Assembly: GCF_014268615.1 (NCBI RefSeq)
Contig: NZ_JABWQV010000015.1
Location: forward strand, 1-51,559
DNA length: 51,559 bases
Source: Pseudomonas tehranensis
GTDB taxonomy: Bacteria; Pseudomonadota; Gammaproteobacteria; Pseudomonadales; Pseudomonadaceae
Direction of reading: 5' to 3'
Position numbers and translations under genes: made by a program. The notes below the pieces were generated by a model that ran no database searches, was not told the DNA's origin, and worked only from the letters and a program-made list of their open reading frames with translations. Shown here one piece after another: positions 27,823 to 37,361 of the stretch. Each line of letters opens with the position of its first letter. Position 1 is the first letter of the stretch.

Positions 27823-28779
27823 ATGACAACTACTGCCCCTTCGACCCCTGGCGTTCAACTGCTCGAGGTCTCGCCGGAATATGCCGGCCAACGAATCGAT
27901 AACTTCCTTCTAGCCCGACTCAAAGGCGTGCCCAAGACCTTGATCTATCGCATTTTGCGCAAGGGCGAAGTGCGGGTGAACAAAGGTCGGATCAAGCCCG
28001 AGTACAAGCTTCAGGCGGGCGATATCGTGCGCGTGCCGCCGGTTCGCGTGCCCGAGCGCGATGAGCCCGTGCCCCTGGCCCAGGGTCTGTTGCAGCGCCT
28101 GGAAGCCTCGATCGTCTTCGAAGACAAGGCGCTGATTGTGCTCAACAAGCCTGCGGGCATTGCGGTTCACGGCGGCAGCGGCCTGAATTTCGGCGTGATC
28201 GAGGCCTTTCGTCAGTTGCGCCCCGACGCCAAGGAACTGGAGTTGGTCCATCGCTTGGATCGCGACACCTCCGGCCTGCTGATGATCGCCAAGAAGCGCA
28301 GCATGTTGCGGCATTTGCATGAGCAATTGCGCGGCGATGGCGTCGACAAGCGCTACATGGCGCTGGTGCGGGGGCGTTGGGATACGTCCATCAAGCAAGT
28401 CCGTGCGCCGTTGCTCAAGAGCAACCTGCGTTCCGGCGAGCGCATGGTGGAAGTCAACGAAGAAGGCAAGGAGGCCCTGACGGTGTTCAAGGTGCTGCGC
28501 CGCTTTGGTGATTTCGCCACCATGGTCGAGGCCAAGCCGGTGACCGGCCGCACCCACCAGATTCGCGTCCACACGCTGCATGCCGGGCATTGCATCGCTG
28601 GGGACAGCAAGTACGGCGATGACGACTTCACCCGGGAAATCCGTGATCTGGGTGGCAAGCGCCTGTTTCTCCATGCCTACATGTTGACCGTGCCGTTGCC
28701 CGATGGTGGTGAGCTGAAATTGCAGGCTCCAGTGGATGAAATGTGGGCCAAGACCGTGGAGCGGTTGAGTGCATCCTGA
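27823..28779 (+). CDS. rluC: 23S rRNA pseudouridine synthase RluC
   Basis: This 318-residue enzyme has an N-terminal S4 RNA-binding domain (about 20-75: [30 protein letters not shown]). The RluA-family catalytic domain has [11 protein letters not shown] (143-153, nucleophile Asp146) and GRTHQIRVH. It makes pseudouridines 955, 2504 and 2580 (E. coli numbering) in 23S rRNA. No Shine-Dalgarno sequence precedes the ATG. TATCAT at 27810-27815 is only seven bases upstream, so the mRNA may be leaderless or nearly so. It is divergent from rne, as in many gammaproteobacteria. Confidence 0.94.
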   Translation: MTTTAPSTPGVQLLEVSPEYAGQRIDNFLLARLKGVPKTLIYRILRKGEVRVNKGRIKPEYKLQAGDIVRVPPVRVPERDEPVPLAQGLLQRLEASIVFEDKALIVLNKPAGIAVHGGSGLNFGVIEAFRQLRPDAKELELVHRLDRDTSGLLMIAKKRSMLRHLHEQLRGDGVDKRYMALVRGRWDTSIKQVRAPLLKSNLRSGERMVEVNEEGKEALTVFKVLRRFGDFATMVEAKPVTGRTHQIRVHTLHAGHCIAGDSKYGDDDFTREIRDLGGKRLFLHAYMLTVPLPDGGELKLQAPVDEMWAKTVERLSAS

Positions 28780-29431
28780 ATATAAGCTGCTGATCTTCGA
28801 TTGGGACGGCACTCTGGCGAACTCCATCGGTCGGATTGTGGAGGCAATGCATGCCGCCTCTGACCGTGCGGGTTTTGCCAGGTGTGATGATTTTGCCGTG
28901 AAGGGCATCATCGGTCTCGGCTTGCCGGAAGCGATCCGCAGTCTGTACCCGGAGATCAGTGACCCTGAGTTGCTGGTTTTTCGCCAGTATTACGCTGATC
29001 ACTACATTGCGCTGGAGGCTGAGCCTTCGCCGTTATTTGACGGTGTGGTAGACACCCTTGAAGCCTTGAGGGGCGACGGGTATCGCCTGGCTGTCGCCAC
29101 CGGCAAGGCGCGTCGCGGGCTGGATCGGGTGCTGAAATCCCATGGTTGGAACGATTATTTCGATATCACCCGGGCTGCGGACGAAACGGCCAGTAAGCCG
29201 CATCCGCTGATGCTCGAGCAAATCCTGGCTCACTGCGGCATGCAGCCGGAGCAGGCGTTGATGGTGGGGGATTCCTCGTTTGACCTGCAGATGGCGCGTA
29301 ACGCCGGCATGGGGTCGGTCGCGGTGAGCTACGGCGCGCAGACGATCGCGGCGCTGCAGGCCTTCGAGCCGCGGCTGGCGATCGACCATTTTCCTGAATT
29401 GCACGCCTGGCTGAGCCAGCGGGCCAATTAA
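28769..29431 (+). CDS. HAD-IA family phosphatase, Gph-like
   Basis: This 220-residue hydrolase has all four HAD motifs: [10 protein letters not shown] (nucleophile Asp, about 10-19), [13 protein letters not shown] (Lys), and [11 protein letters not shown]. It is a phosphoglycolate-phosphatase-like enzyme with an alpha-helical cap; the substrate is unknown. The GTG start overlaps rluC by 11 bases, indicating translational coupling. It corresponds to PAO1 PA2974. Confidence 0.9.
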   Translation: MHPEYKLLIFDWDGTLANSIGRIVEAMHAASDRAGFARCDDFAVKGIIGLGLPEAIRSLYPEISDPELLVFRQYYADHYIALEAEPSPLFDGVVDTLEALRGDGYRLAVATGKARRGLDRVLKSHGWNDYFDITRAADETASKPHPLMLEQILAHCGMQPEQALMVGDSSFDLQMARNAGMGSVAVSYGAQTIAALQAFEPRLAIDHFPELHAWLSQRAN

Positions 29432-29452
29432 GTTTTTGCTGGGGATACTTGC

Positions 29453-30442
29453 ATGACCGACGAATGGAAAGCACCGGCCAAGGCGAGCGCCGAGAACGGT
29501 GACGACAAAAGCTGGAAGCTGTTGGAGAAGACCTTGCTGGCCGGTGTGCAGGAGCAACGTCGTTCCCGTCGCTGGGGCATTTTCTTCAAGTTGCTGACGT
29601 TTGTTTATCTCTTTGTCGCGCTATTGCTGTTCACGCCCCTGTTTGACATGGAAAAAAGTGCCGTGCGGGGCTCCGGGTACACGGCGTTGATCGACATCGA
29701 AGGCATGATTGCCCATAAGGAGCCTGCCAGCGCGGACAATATTGTCGGTAGCTTGCGGGCTGCTTTCGAAGATCCCAAGGTCAAGGGTGTGATATTGCGC
29801 ATCAACAGTCCGGGTGGCAGCCCGGTGCAGTCGGGTTATGTCTATGACGAGATCGTCCGGTTGCGCGCGTTGCACCCGAACACCAAGGTCTACGCGGTCA
29901 TTTCCGATCTGGGGGCTTCCGGTGCGTACTATATTGCCAGCGCGGCCGATCAGATCTATGCCGACAAGGCGAGCCTGGTGGGCTCCATTGGTGTGACGGC
30001 GGCCGGTTACGGTTTTGTCGGGACGATGGAGAAGCTTGGCGTGGAGCGTCGGGTGTACACCTCAGGGGAGCACAAGTCGTTCCTTGATCCGTTCCAGCCA
30101 CAAAAGCCTGAAGAGACCGTGTTTTGGCAGGGCGTGCTCGACACGACCCACAAGCAGTTCATTGCCAGCGTCAAGAAGGGGCGGGGTGAGCGGCTCAAAG
30201 ACAAGGAGCATCCCGAGCTGTTCTCCGGCTTGGTCTGGTCTGGGGAGCAGGCCTTGCCGCTGGGCTTGATCGATGGCTTGGGTAGCGCCAGTTCGGTGGC
30301 GCGGGACGTGATTGGTGAGAAGGAGTTGGTGGACTTCACCATCGAAGAATCGCCGTTTGATCGCTTCTCGAAGAAGCTGGGGGCGAGCATTGCCGAGCAT
30401 TTGGCGATGTGGATGGGGTTCCAGGGGCCGACGTTGCGCTGA
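29453..30442 (+). CDS. sppA: SppA-type signal peptide peptidase (S49)
   Basis: This 329-residue membrane-anchored serine peptidase has one transmembrane helix (about 44-63) with a cytoplasmic N-terminus and an S49 domain (about 75-300). The nucleophile Ser156 is in SDLGASGAYY and the general base Lys208 is in SGEHKSF. The 52-residue spacing matches the short, single-domain SppA class. It degrades cleaved signal peptides at the inner membrane. It follows the HAD gene by 21 bases. Confidence 0.9.
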   Translation: MTDEWKAPAKASAENGDDKSWKLLEKTLLAGVQEQRRSRRWGIFFKLLTFVYLFVALLLFTPLFDMEKSAVRGSGYTALIDIEGMIAHKEPASADNIVGSLRAAFEDPKVKGVILRINSPGGSPVQSGYVYDEIVRLRALHPNTKVYAVISDLGASGAYYIASAADQIYADKASLVGSIGVTAAGYGFVGTMEKLGVERRVYTSGEHKSFLDPFQPQKPEETVFWQGVLDTTHKQFIASVKKGRGERLKDKEHPELFSGLVWSGEQALPLGLIDGLGSASSVARDVIGEKELVDFTIEESPFDRFSKKLGASIAEHLAMWMGFQGPTLR

Positions 30443-30466
30443 GTGACCTGAAAGATCGCACCGATC

Positions 30467-30500
30467 CCTGTGGCGAGAGGGCAAGCTCCCTCGCCACAGG
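30467..30500. repeat. REP palindrome with terminator potential
   Basis: CCTGTGGCGAGAGG pairs with its complement CCCTCGCCACAGG across a short loop. It lies in the convergent gap between sppA and the maf gene, where it could also help end transcription. Confidence 0.75.
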
Positions 30501-30518
30501 TGTGTGCAGGTCCGGGCT

Positions 30519-31097
30519 TCAGGGGATTTGCACGCCCTCGGCCAGCAACATATCCACAAGGCGAATCAGTGGCAGGCCAACCAGGCTGGTGGCGTCCGGT
30601 CCTTCCGTGCTCTGGAACAGGCTCACGCCAAGTCCTTCGGCCTTGAAGCTGCCCGCGCAGTCATAAGGTTGTTCGGCCAGTAGGTAGCGTTCGACGCGCG
30701 CCGGGTCCAGCGTGCGCATGTGAACGGTAAACGGAACACAATCGACCTGGCAGGCACCGGTCTGGCTGTTAAGTACCGCCAGGCCGGTCAGAAAACTGAC
30801 CCGGGCGCCGCTGGCGGCCAGCAGCTGTTCGCGGGCGTTTTCGAATGTATGGGGCTTGCCCAGGATTTGCTCGCCGAGCACAGCCACCTGGTCCGAGCCG
30901 ATGATCAGGTGTCCCGGATGGCTGTCTGCCAGAGCCAAGGCTTTTTCTCGGGCCAGGCGTTTTACCAGGTCGAGTGCCGGCTCGTCAGGCCGACGGCTTT
31001 CGTCGATGTCCGGTGAGCTGCAGACGAACGGTAGCCCCAGACGGGCAAGCAATTGCCGGCGATACACTGAGCTTGAGGCGAGTAATAAAGGCAGCAT
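30519..31097 (-). CDS. Maf-family nucleotide pyrophosphatase (YceF type)
   Basis: This 192-residue protein has Maf/YceF motifs: LLLASSSVYRRQLL near the start, SPDIDE, IIGSDQVAVLG, and the late YDCAGSFKAEGLG. It hydrolyses non-canonical nucleoside triphosphates, with the YceF subgroup preferring m7GTP. Two in-frame ATGs occur at 31103 and 31097. GGAG touches the first directly and is six bases before the second, so I use 31097. It is divergent from yceD. Confidence 0.9.
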   Translation of the reverse strand: MLPLLLASSSVYRRQLLARLGLPFVCSSPDIDESRRPDEPALDLVKRLAREKALALADSHPGHLIIGSDQVAVLGEQILGKPHTFENAREQLLAASGARVSFLTGLAVLNSQTGACQVDCVPFTVHMRTLDPARVERYLLAEQPYDCAGSFKAEGLGVSLFQSTEGPDATSLVGLPLIRLVDMLLAEGVQIP

Positions 31098-31165
31098 GGG
31101 CATCTCCAAAAGGCAGGGGCGAATTCTAGCGAGGCGCGCAAGTGACGGACAGGGCTGAATTTCCT

Positions 31166-31193
31166 TTGACATGGCCGGGTGCATCCCTATAAT
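31166..31193 (+). promoter_or_regulatory. Consensus sigma-70 promoter of the yceD-rpmF-plsX operon
   Basis: TTGACA (31166-31171) and TATAAT (31188-31193) are both exact consensus boxes with a 16-base spacer. Transcription should begin near 31200-31203, essentially at the yceD start codon. Confidence 0.85.
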
Positions 31194-31202
31194 GCTGCGC
31201 CT

Positions 31203-31730
31203 ATGTTGAATGACCCGATTCCACCTCACGTTGACCCGCGCAAATTGGCTGACCGTGGCACCACCCTTCAAGGTGAGCTGCTGCTGGCCGATTTGAAGAG
31301 ACTCTGCGACCCGCTTTCCGACGATGTCGGTACGGTCCAGGCCAAATTCGTTTTTGAACGAGATGAACGTAAATCTGTGGTAATCCACAGCTTTATCGAC
31401 ACTGAAGTCAAAATGGTTTGCCAGCGTTGTCTTGAGCTGGTCACCCTGCCGATCCACAGCGAATGCAGTTACGCCGTGGTGAAGGAGGGTGCGAATACCC
31501 AGTCGTTACCGAAAGGTTATGACGTGCTGGAACTGGGCGAAGATCCATTGGATCTGCAGTCACTGATCGAGGAGGAGCTTCTGCTCGCCTTGCCCATTGT
31601 GCCTGCTCATCATCCGGAAGAATGCCAGCAGCCGGCGGGAGCAGATGAGCCCGAACCGAGCGAGGACGAGGTAACGCGGTCCAACCCGTTCAGTGTATTG
31701 GCGCAGTTAAAGCGTGACCCAAACGTTTAG
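31203..31730 (+). CDS. yceD: YceD/DUF177 protein, rRNA accumulation factor
   Basis: This 175-residue cytoplasmic protein has a DUF177 domain (VCQRCLELVTLPIHSE near 73-88 and the acidic EEELLLALPIVPAHH). E. coli YceD is linked to 23S rRNA accumulation. The start MLNDPIPPHVDPRKL is the conserved one. It lies only ten bases after the -10 box and has no Shine-Dalgarno, so translation is likely leaderless. It is followed by rpmF, the classic yceD-rpmF-plsX order. Confidence 0.9.
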   Translation: MLNDPIPPHVDPRKLADRGTTLQGELLLADLKRLCDPLSDDVGTVQAKFVFERDERKSVVIHSFIDTEVKMVCQRCLELVTLPIHSECSYAVVKEGANTQSLPKGYDVLELGEDPLDLQSLIEEELLLALPIVPAHHPEECQQPAGADEPEPSEDEVTRSNPFSVLAQLKRDPNV

Positions 31731-31743
31731 GAGTTAATCAATT

Positions 31744-31926
31744 ATGGCTGTTCAGCAGAACAAAAAATCCCGCTCTGCCCGTGACATGCGCCGTTCGCAC
31801 GACGCTCTCGAGGCTAGCACCCTGTCTGTAGAAAAAACCACCGGTGAAGTTCACCTGCGTCACCACGTATCGCCAGAAGGCGTATACCGTGGTCGTAAAG
31901 TGATCGACAAGGGCGCTGACGAGTAA
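31744..31926 (+). CDS. rpmF: 50S ribosomal protein L32
   Basis: This 60-residue basic protein has the L32 signature [20 protein letters not shown] and ends [11 protein letters not shown]. Unlike some homologues it lacks the zinc-binding Cys pairs, which is usual in Pseudomonas. AGGAG precedes the ATG. It is cotranscribed with yceD and plsX. Confidence 0.97.
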
Positions 31927-31929
31927 TCC

Positions 31930-32940
31930 TTGTCCGCTCAAGTCATCGCGATTGACGCAATGGGCGGGGACTTCGGTCCCCGCAGCATTGTTCAGGCCAG
32001 CCTTGCTTGTCTGAATGCGACGCCCTCGCTGCACCTGACCCTCGTCGGTCAACCCTCCCTTCTAGAAGAAATGCTCAACGGCCAATCGGCTGTGGATCGT
32101 TCGCGCCTGACGATCGCACCTGCGTCCGAAATCATCACCATGGACGAAAAACCCGCCCAGGTCCTGCGTGGCAAGCCTGACGCCTCGATGCGTGTAGCTC
32201 TTGAGCTGCTGCGCGATGGCAAGGTCCAGGCGTGTGTCAGTGCAGGCAATACCGGTGCACTGATGGCGCTGTCGCGTTACGTGCTCAAGACCTTGCCGGG
32301 CATCGACCGGCCGGCGATGGTCGCGGCCATCCCCACCCAGCGTGGTTTTTGCCAGCTCCTTGATCTGGGCGCCAACGTCGATTGCAGTGCCGAGCATCTA
32401 CTGCAATTTGCAGTAATGGGCTCGGTAGCGGCTGAAACCCTGGGTATCGTGCGTCCTCGTGTCGCGCTGCTGAACATCGGTACCGAAGACATCAAGGGTA
32501 ACCAGCAAGTCAAGCTGGCAGCTACGTTGTTGCAGGCTGCGCGGGGCATCAATTACATCGGATTCGTTGAGGGCGATGGGTTGTACCGGGGTGAGGCGGA
32601 CGTGGTGGTGTGTGACGGTTTTGTCGGCAATATTTTGCTCAAGTCCAGCGAAGGCCTGGCGACCATGATCGGCACGCGTATCGAGAAGCTGTTCAGGCAG
32701 AACCTGGCCTCGCGGATGGTCGGCGCCCTGGCGTTGCCGTTGATGCGTCGGCTGCAGGCGGATCTGGCGCCGGCGCGGCATAACGGTGCAAGTTTTCTCG
32801 GGCTGCAGGGCATTGTGATCAAGAGTCATGGTTCGGCGGGCGTGCAGGGGTTTCAAAGTGCGATCAATCGCGCGCTGATCGAAATCCAGGAAAACCTGCC
32901 GGAGCGTCTTCATGGGCGCCTCGAAGATTTGTTAACTTAG
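31930..32940 (+). CDS. plsX: Phosphate acyltransferase PlsX
   Basis: This 336-residue protein converts acyl-ACP to acyl-phosphate for phospholipid synthesis. Motifs include [14 protein letters not shown] at the start, [12 protein letters not shown], and [14 protein letters not shown] near the end. It starts at TTG 31930, three bases after the rpmF stop, with no clear ribosome site of its own, so it probably depends on coupling to rpmF. Membrane-associated. Confidence 0.94.
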   Translation: MSAQVIAIDAMGGDFGPRSIVQASLACLNATPSLHLTLVGQPSLLEEMLNGQSAVDRSRLTIAPASEIITMDEKPAQVLRGKPDASMRVALELLRDGKVQACVSAGNTGALMALSRYVLKTLPGIDRPAMVAAIPTQRGFCQLLDLGANVDCSAEHLLQFAVMGSVAAETLGIVRPRVALLNIGTEDIKGNQQVKLAATLLQAARGINYIGFVEGDGLYRGEADVVVCDGFVGNILLKSSEGLATMIGTRIEKLFRQNLASRMVGALALPLMRRLQADLAPARHNGASFLGLQGIVIKSHGSAGVQGFQSAINRALIEIQENLPERLHGRLEDLLT

Positions 32941-33009
32941 GCGTTTTCGTCTGACAATGCTTAAATGTGACCGGTCGGTTCAAGCCGCCATCCAACTGTC
33001 AGTTTCCTA

Positions 33010-33034
33010 GCGCCCCCTGGGGCGTCAATTTTTG
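33010..33034 (+). terminator. Possible weak terminator or attenuator between plsX and fabD
   Basis: CGCCCC and GGGGCG (33011-33024) form a short stem followed after three bases by ATTTTT. It may partly end the plsX transcript or modulate readthrough into fabD. Confidence 0.45.
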
Positions 33035-33063
33035 ACGACAAGATCATTAGGGGCTTTGTTTTC

Positions 33064-34002
33064 ATGTCTGCTTCTCTCGCATTCGTCTTTCCTGGGCAGG
33101 GTTCGCAGTCCCTCGGCATGCTTTCCGAGCTGGGCGCGCAATACCCGTTGATCCTCGAAACATTCAAAGAAGCTTCCGATGCTCTGGGCTATGACCTGTG
33201 GGCACTGACCCAGCAAGGGCCGGAAGAGCAACTCAATCAAACCGACAAAACCCAGCCGGCCATTCTGACCGCCTCGATCGCACTCTGGCGCCTCTGGCTG
33301 GCCGAGGGCGGCGCGCGTCCGGCGTTCGTTGCCGGACACAGCTTGGGCGAATACAGTGCTCTGGTGGCTGCTGGCAGTCTGAGCCTGGGTGATGCGGTGA
33401 AGCTCGTCGAGCGTCGTGGTCAGTTGATGCAGGAGGCTGTTCCGGCCGGGCAGGGCGGCATGGCCGCAATTCTCGGCCTGGAAGATGCCGACGTGCTGGC
33501 AGCCTGCGCCGAAGCCGCGCAAGGCGAAGTGGTCAGCGCTGTGAACTTCAATTCACCGGGCCAGGTGGTGATTGCCGGTGCCAAGGCTGCTGTGGAACGC
33601 GCCATCGAAGGGTGCAAGAGCCGTGGTGCCAAGCGTGCCATGCCGTTGCCCGTCAGCGTGCCGTCGCACTGCGAACTGATGCGTCCGGCCGCTGAGCGTT
33701 TTGCCGAATCCATCGCTGCCATTGACTGGCAAGCGCCACAGATTCCAGTGGTACAGAACGTCAGCGCCGATGTGGCTGCGGATCTTGAGACCCTCAAGCG
33801 CGATCTGCTGGAGCAACTCTACAAGCCGGTTCGCTGGGTCGAATCGGTGCAGACCCTGGCCGCCAGGGGCGCGACTGAGCTGGTTGAATGCGGTCCTGGC
33901 AAGGTGCTGGCCGGTCTGAACAAACGCTGCGCCGAAGGCGTAACGACTTCCAATCTCAATACCCCAGATGCTTTCGCTGCCGCCCGTGCAGCGCAGGCCT
34001 GA
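33064..34002 (+). CDS. fabD: Malonyl-CoA:ACP transacylase FabD
   Basis: This 312-residue protein loads malonate onto acyl carrier protein. Motifs: FVFPGQGSQ (7-15), active-site GHSLGEYSA with Ser93, and His202 in VPSHCELM. The length is normal. It begins the fabD-fabG-acpP-fabF fatty-acid cluster, 123 bases after plsX. Cytoplasmic. Confidence 0.96.
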   Translation: MSASLAFVFPGQGSQSLGMLSELGAQYPLILETFKEASDALGYDLWALTQQGPEEQLNQTDKTQPAILTASIALWRLWLAEGGARPAFVAGHSLGEYSALVAAGSLSLGDAVKLVERRGQLMQEAVPAGQGGMAAILGLEDADVLAACAEAAQGEVVSAVNFNSPGQVVIAGAKAAVERAIEGCKSRGAKRAMPLPVSVPSHCELMRPAAERFAESIAAIDWQAPQIPVVQNVSADVAADLETLKRDLLEQLYKPVRWVESVQTLAARGATELVECGPGKVLAGLNKRCAEGVTTSNLNTPDAFAAARAAQA

Positions 34003-34017
34003 ACAGGAGAAGCTTGC

Positions 34018-34761
34018 ATGAGTCTGCAAGGTAAAGTTGCACTGGTGACCGGTGCAAGCCGTGGCATCGGCCAGGCCATTGCCCTGGAACTGGGTCGTCA
34101 AGGCGCCATCGTTGTTGGCACCGCGACTTCCGCTTCGGGCGCCGAGCGCATCGCTGCGACCCTGAAGGAAAACGATATTCAAGGTACCGGTCTTGAACTG
34201 AACGTCACCAGTGATGAGTCCGTTGCGGCGGTGCTGGCGAGCATTCAGGAACAGTTCGGTGCGCCGGCGATCCTGGTCAATAATGCCGGTATCACACGCG
34301 ATAACCTGATGATGCGCATGAAAGATGACGAGTGGTTCGACGTGATCGATACCAACCTGAACAGTCTGTACCGGCTGTCCAAGGGCGTTCTGCGTGGCAT
34401 GACCAAGGCTCGTTGGGGTCGAATTATCAGTATCGGTTCGGTTGTGGGTGCCATGGGCAACGCAGGCCAAGTAAACTATGCTGCGGCCAAAGCCGGTCTG
34501 GAAGGTTTCAGCCGTGCCCTGGCGCGGGAAGTGGGTTCGCGTTCGATTACGGTAAACTCGGTAGCCCCGGGTTTCATCGATACCGACATGACCCGTGAGC
34601 TGCCGCAAGCGCAGCGTGAAGCCTTGTTGACACAAATTCCGCTGGGTCGTCTGGGGCAAGCTCAAGAAATCGCGTCCGTGGTCGCTTTTCTTGCGTCGGA
34701 TGGTGCGGCATACGTGACTGGGGCTACAATCCCGGTAAACGGCGGGATGTACATGAGTTAA
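34018..34761 (+). CDS. fabG: 3-oxoacyl-ACP reductase FabG
   Basis: This 247-residue short-chain dehydrogenase has the cofactor motif TGASRGIGQA (11-20), NNAG and the catalytic Ser141-Tyr154-Lys158. It performs the NADPH-dependent reduction in fatty-acid elongation. ACAGGAGAAGC precedes the ATG, 15 bases after fabD. Confidence 0.96.
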   Translation: MSLQGKVALVTGASRGIGQAIALELGRQGAIVVGTATSASGAERIAATLKENDIQGTGLELNVTSDESVAAVLASIQEQFGAPAILVNNAGITRDNLMMRMKDDEWFDVIDTNLNSLYRLSKGVLRGMTKARWGRIISIGSVVGAMGNAGQVNYAAAKAGLEGFSRALAREVGSRSITVNSVAPGFIDTDMTRELPQAQREALLTQIPLGRLGQAQEIASVVAFLASDGAAYVTGATIPVNGGMYMS

Positions 34762-34864
34762 ATGTGACGGATTGCTTCAAAAAAATGTCATACGAGCTGT
34801 CTAAAATCCGTTATAAAGCTGCAATCTATTTATAGGCGGCGGGCTGCTGGGTTTGAGGAGTGAA

Positions 34865-34887
34865 GCTTTCGGTTGAAAAACCGAAAA
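34865..34887 (+). terminator. Hairpin between fabG and acpP
   Basis: CTTTCGGTT and AACCGAAAAG form an 8-9 bp stem with a GAAA loop, followed by TCTTTCT. It may terminate a fraction of fabG transcripts or act as a processing or stability element upstream of the highly expressed acpP. A separate acpP promoter likely lies in this 191-base gap but no clear box pair is visible. Confidence 0.5.
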
Positions 34888-34952
34888 GTCTTTCTATACA
34901 CTTACCCACCGGCCAGCTGCCTGAATTTGTCCATTAGGAGTGAAAACAAGGT

Positions 34953-35189
34953 ATGAGCACCATCGAAGAGCGCGTCAAGAAAATCGTTGCCGAGCAACTG
35001 GGCGTCAAAGAAGACGAAGTGAAGAACGAAGCTGCCTTCGTTGAAGACCTGGGTGCCGACTCCCTTGACACCGTTGAGCTGGTGATGGCTCTGGAAGAGG
35101 AATTCGAGACCGAAATCCCTGACGAAGAAGCTGAAAAAATCACTACTGTTCAGCTGGCTATCGACTACATCAATAAGCATCAGGCTTAA
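34953..35189 (+). CDS. acpP: Acyl carrier protein
   Basis: This 78-residue acidic protein has the phosphopantetheine site [10 protein letters not shown] (Ser37). It carries acyl chains for fatty-acid and lipid A synthesis. TTAGGAGTGAAAAC is a good ribosome site. It is flanked by hairpins on both sides, giving a discrete short transcript unit within the fab cluster. Confidence 0.97.
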   Translation: MSTIEERVKKIVAEQLGVKEDEVKNEAAFVEDLGADSLDTVELVMALEEEFETEIPDEEAEKITTVQLAIDYINKHQA

Positions 35190-35218
35190 TTATTTTTAGT
35201 CGTCGCTAGCTGTCATGG

Positions 35219-35256
35219 AAAAACCGCACTGCCATCACGGCGTGCGGTTTTTTCTT
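35219..35256 (+). terminator. Terminator after acpP
   Basis: AAAAACCGCAC (35219-35229) pairs with GTGCGGTTTTT (35242-35252), followed by TCTTT. It is a strong intrinsic terminator separating acpP from fabF. Confidence 0.85.
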
Positions 35257-35298
35257 TAGGCCTGATGCAAAGTCGTCATTAGAATAAAGGAGAGTGCT

Positions 35299-36543
35299 GT
35301 GTCGCGTAGACGCGTCGTAGTCACCGGTATGGGTATGTTGTCGCCACTGGGCACGGATGTGCCGAGCAGTTGGCAGGGCATTCTGGCTGGCCGTAGTGGC
35401 ATTGGTCTGATCGAACACACCGACCTTTCTGCCTATTCCACCCGTTTTGGCGGCTCGGTAAAGGGTTTCAATGTCGAGGAGTACCTGTCGGTCAAGGAGG
35501 CCCGCAAGCTCGACCTGTTCATTCAATACGGCTTGGCGGCCGGATTCCAGGCCGTACGTAATGCCGGTCTTGAAGTCACCGATGCCAACCGTGAACGTAT
35601 CGGCGTGGCCATGGGGTCGGGTATTGGCGGCTTGACCAATATCGAAGAAACCAGCCGAACGCTGCACGAGTCGGGGCCGCGACGGATTTCTCCGTTCTTT
35701 GTGCCGGGCTCGATCATCAATATGATTTCCGGTTTCCTGTCCATCCACCTGGGTGTGCAGGGGCCTAACTACGCTATTGCTACGGCGTGTACCACGGGCA
35801 CCCATTGCATTGGCATGGCCGCGCGCAACATCATGTACGACGAGGCCGACGTGATGATTGCCGGCGGCGCCGAGATGGCGGCCTGCGGGCTGGGCATGGG
35901 TGGCTTCGGCGCATCCCGTGCGCTGTCGACCCGCAACGACGAACCGAGCCGCGCCAGTCGGCCGTGGGACAAGGGCCGAGATGGCTTCGTATTGTCCGAC
36001 GGTTCCGGTGCGCTGGTACTCGAAGAGCTGGAACATGCCAAGGCGCGCGGCGCGACCATTTATGCCGAGCTGATTGGCTTTGGCACCAGTGGCGATGCAT
36101 ACCACATGACTTCGCCACCCGCCGATGGTGCCGGTGCTGCCCGCTGCATCACCAACGCATTGCGTGACGCGAAGGTCAACGCCGAGCAGGTGCAGTACAT
36201 CAATGCCCATGGCACTTCGACCCCGGCGGGCGATCTTGCCGAGGCCCAGGCCATCAAGACCGTGTTCGGCGAGCACGCCTACAAACTGGCGGTCAGCTCG
36301 ACCAAGTCCATGACCGGCCACCTGCTGGGTGCCGCAGGCGCGGTGGAAGCGATCTTCAGCGTACTGGCGATCAACAGCCAGGTCGCGCCACCGACCATCA
36401 ACCTTGACGAGCCGGACGAAGGCTGCGATCTGGACTTCGTGCCCCATACGGCGCGTGGCATGGACATCGATGTGGTGCTGTCCAACTCCTTCGGCTTTGG
36501 CGGTACCAACGGCTCCCTGGTGTTCCGCCGGTTCGCTGGTTGA
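35299..36543 (+). CDS. fabF: Beta-ketoacyl-ACP synthase II FabF
   Basis: This 414-residue condensing enzyme has active-site Cys164 (ATACTTGTH), His304 ([11 protein letters not shown]) and His341 ([10 protein letters not shown]). It elongates acyl chains with malonyl-ACP. It starts at GTG 35299 with AAAGGAGAG upstream. The stop overlaps pabC (TGATG). Confidence 0.95.
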   Translation: MSRRRVVVTGMGMLSPLGTDVPSSWQGILAGRSGIGLIEHTDLSAYSTRFGGSVKGFNVEEYLSVKEARKLDLFIQYGLAAGFQAVRNAGLEVTDANRERIGVAMGSGIGGLTNIEETSRTLHESGPRRISPFFVPGSIINMISGFLSIHLGVQGPNYAIATACTTGTHCIGMAARNIMYDEADVMIAGGAEMAACGLGMGGFGASRALSTRNDEPSRASRPWDKGRDGFVLSDGSGALVLEELEHAKARGATIYAELIGFGTSGDAYHMTSPPADGAGAARCITNALRDAKVNAEQVQYINAHGTSTPAGDLAEAQAIKTVFGEHAYKLAVSSTKSMTGHLLGAAGAVEAIFSVLAINSQVAPPTINLDEPDEGCDLDFVPHTARGMDIDVVLSNSFGFGGTNGSLVFRRFAG

Positions 36544-37358
36544 TGGAAAGCTGGGTCGACGGTCAGCCTGCCGACGTTCTGTCGCTCAAGGACCGCGGCC
36601 TGGCTTATGGCGACGGGTTGTTCGAAACCATCGCTGTGCGCTCAGGCAAACCGGTGTTGCCTGAGCGTCATCTGCAGCGTCTGGCGCTAGGTTGTCAGCG
36701 GTTGATGCTCCAGGTTGACATGGGGGCGTTGGAGGCTGAGTTGCGCGCCTACGCGCAAGGCCTGGGTGGCGGCGTACTTAAGTTGATCGTGACCCGCGGT
36801 GATGCTCTTCGTGGTTATGGCGCTGATCCCTCGGCGCCGTCCCGGCGCATCCTGCAGGGCAGTCCGCCGGCCGCCTATCCTCCAATGCATGCCGAGCAGG
36901 GCGTGCGCCTGTTTCCTTGTGCCACCCGTTTGTCCGAGCAACCCTTGCTGGCCGGTCTCAAGCACCTCAATCGTCTTGAGCAAGTGATGGCCCGCGCCGA
37001 ATGGCGCGATGCCGAGCACGCCGAAGGCTTGATGCTGGACACGTCCGGGCGAGTGATCGAAGGCGTCTTCAGCAACCTCTTTCTGGTGCGCGAGGGTGAA
37101 TTGGTCACGGCGGACTTGAGCCGTTGTGGCGTGGCCGGCGTGATGCGGGCCGAATTATTGTATCAAGCCGAGTCTCAAGGCATCGTCACGCACATCACCG
37201 ACATCCGCCTCGAACAGCTGCACCTGGCCGACGAAGTCTTCGTCTGTAACAGCGTTTATGGCGTATGGCCGGTGCGTGCATGCGGTTCGGCGCGCTGGTC
37301 GACCGGGCCGCTCACCCGTAAACTGCAGACCCTTGCCCGCACGCTATTGGATGTTTGA
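36543..37358 (+). CDS. pabC: Aminodeoxychorismate lyase PabC
   Basis: This 271-residue fold-type IV PLP enzyme converts 4-amino-4-deoxychorismate to p-aminobenzoate for folate. The PLP Lys140 is in LKHLNRLEQ; the start has DRGLAYGDGLFETI. The ATG overlaps the fabF stop, which ties folate synthesis translationally to the fab cluster as in E. coli. Confidence 0.93.
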   Translation: MESWVDGQPADVLSLKDRGLAYGDGLFETIAVRSGKPVLPERHLQRLALGCQRLMLQVDMGALEAELRAYAQGLGGGVLKLIVTRGDALRGYGADPSAPSRRILQGSPPAAYPPMHAEQGVRLFPCATRLSEQPLLAGLKHLNRLEQVMARAEWRDAEHAEGLMLDTSGRVIEGVFSNLFLVREGELVTADLSRCGVAGVMRAELLYQAESQGIVTHITDIRLEQLHLADEVFVCNSVYGVWPVRACGSARWSTGPLTRKLQTLARTLLDV

Positions 37359-37361
37359 TTC

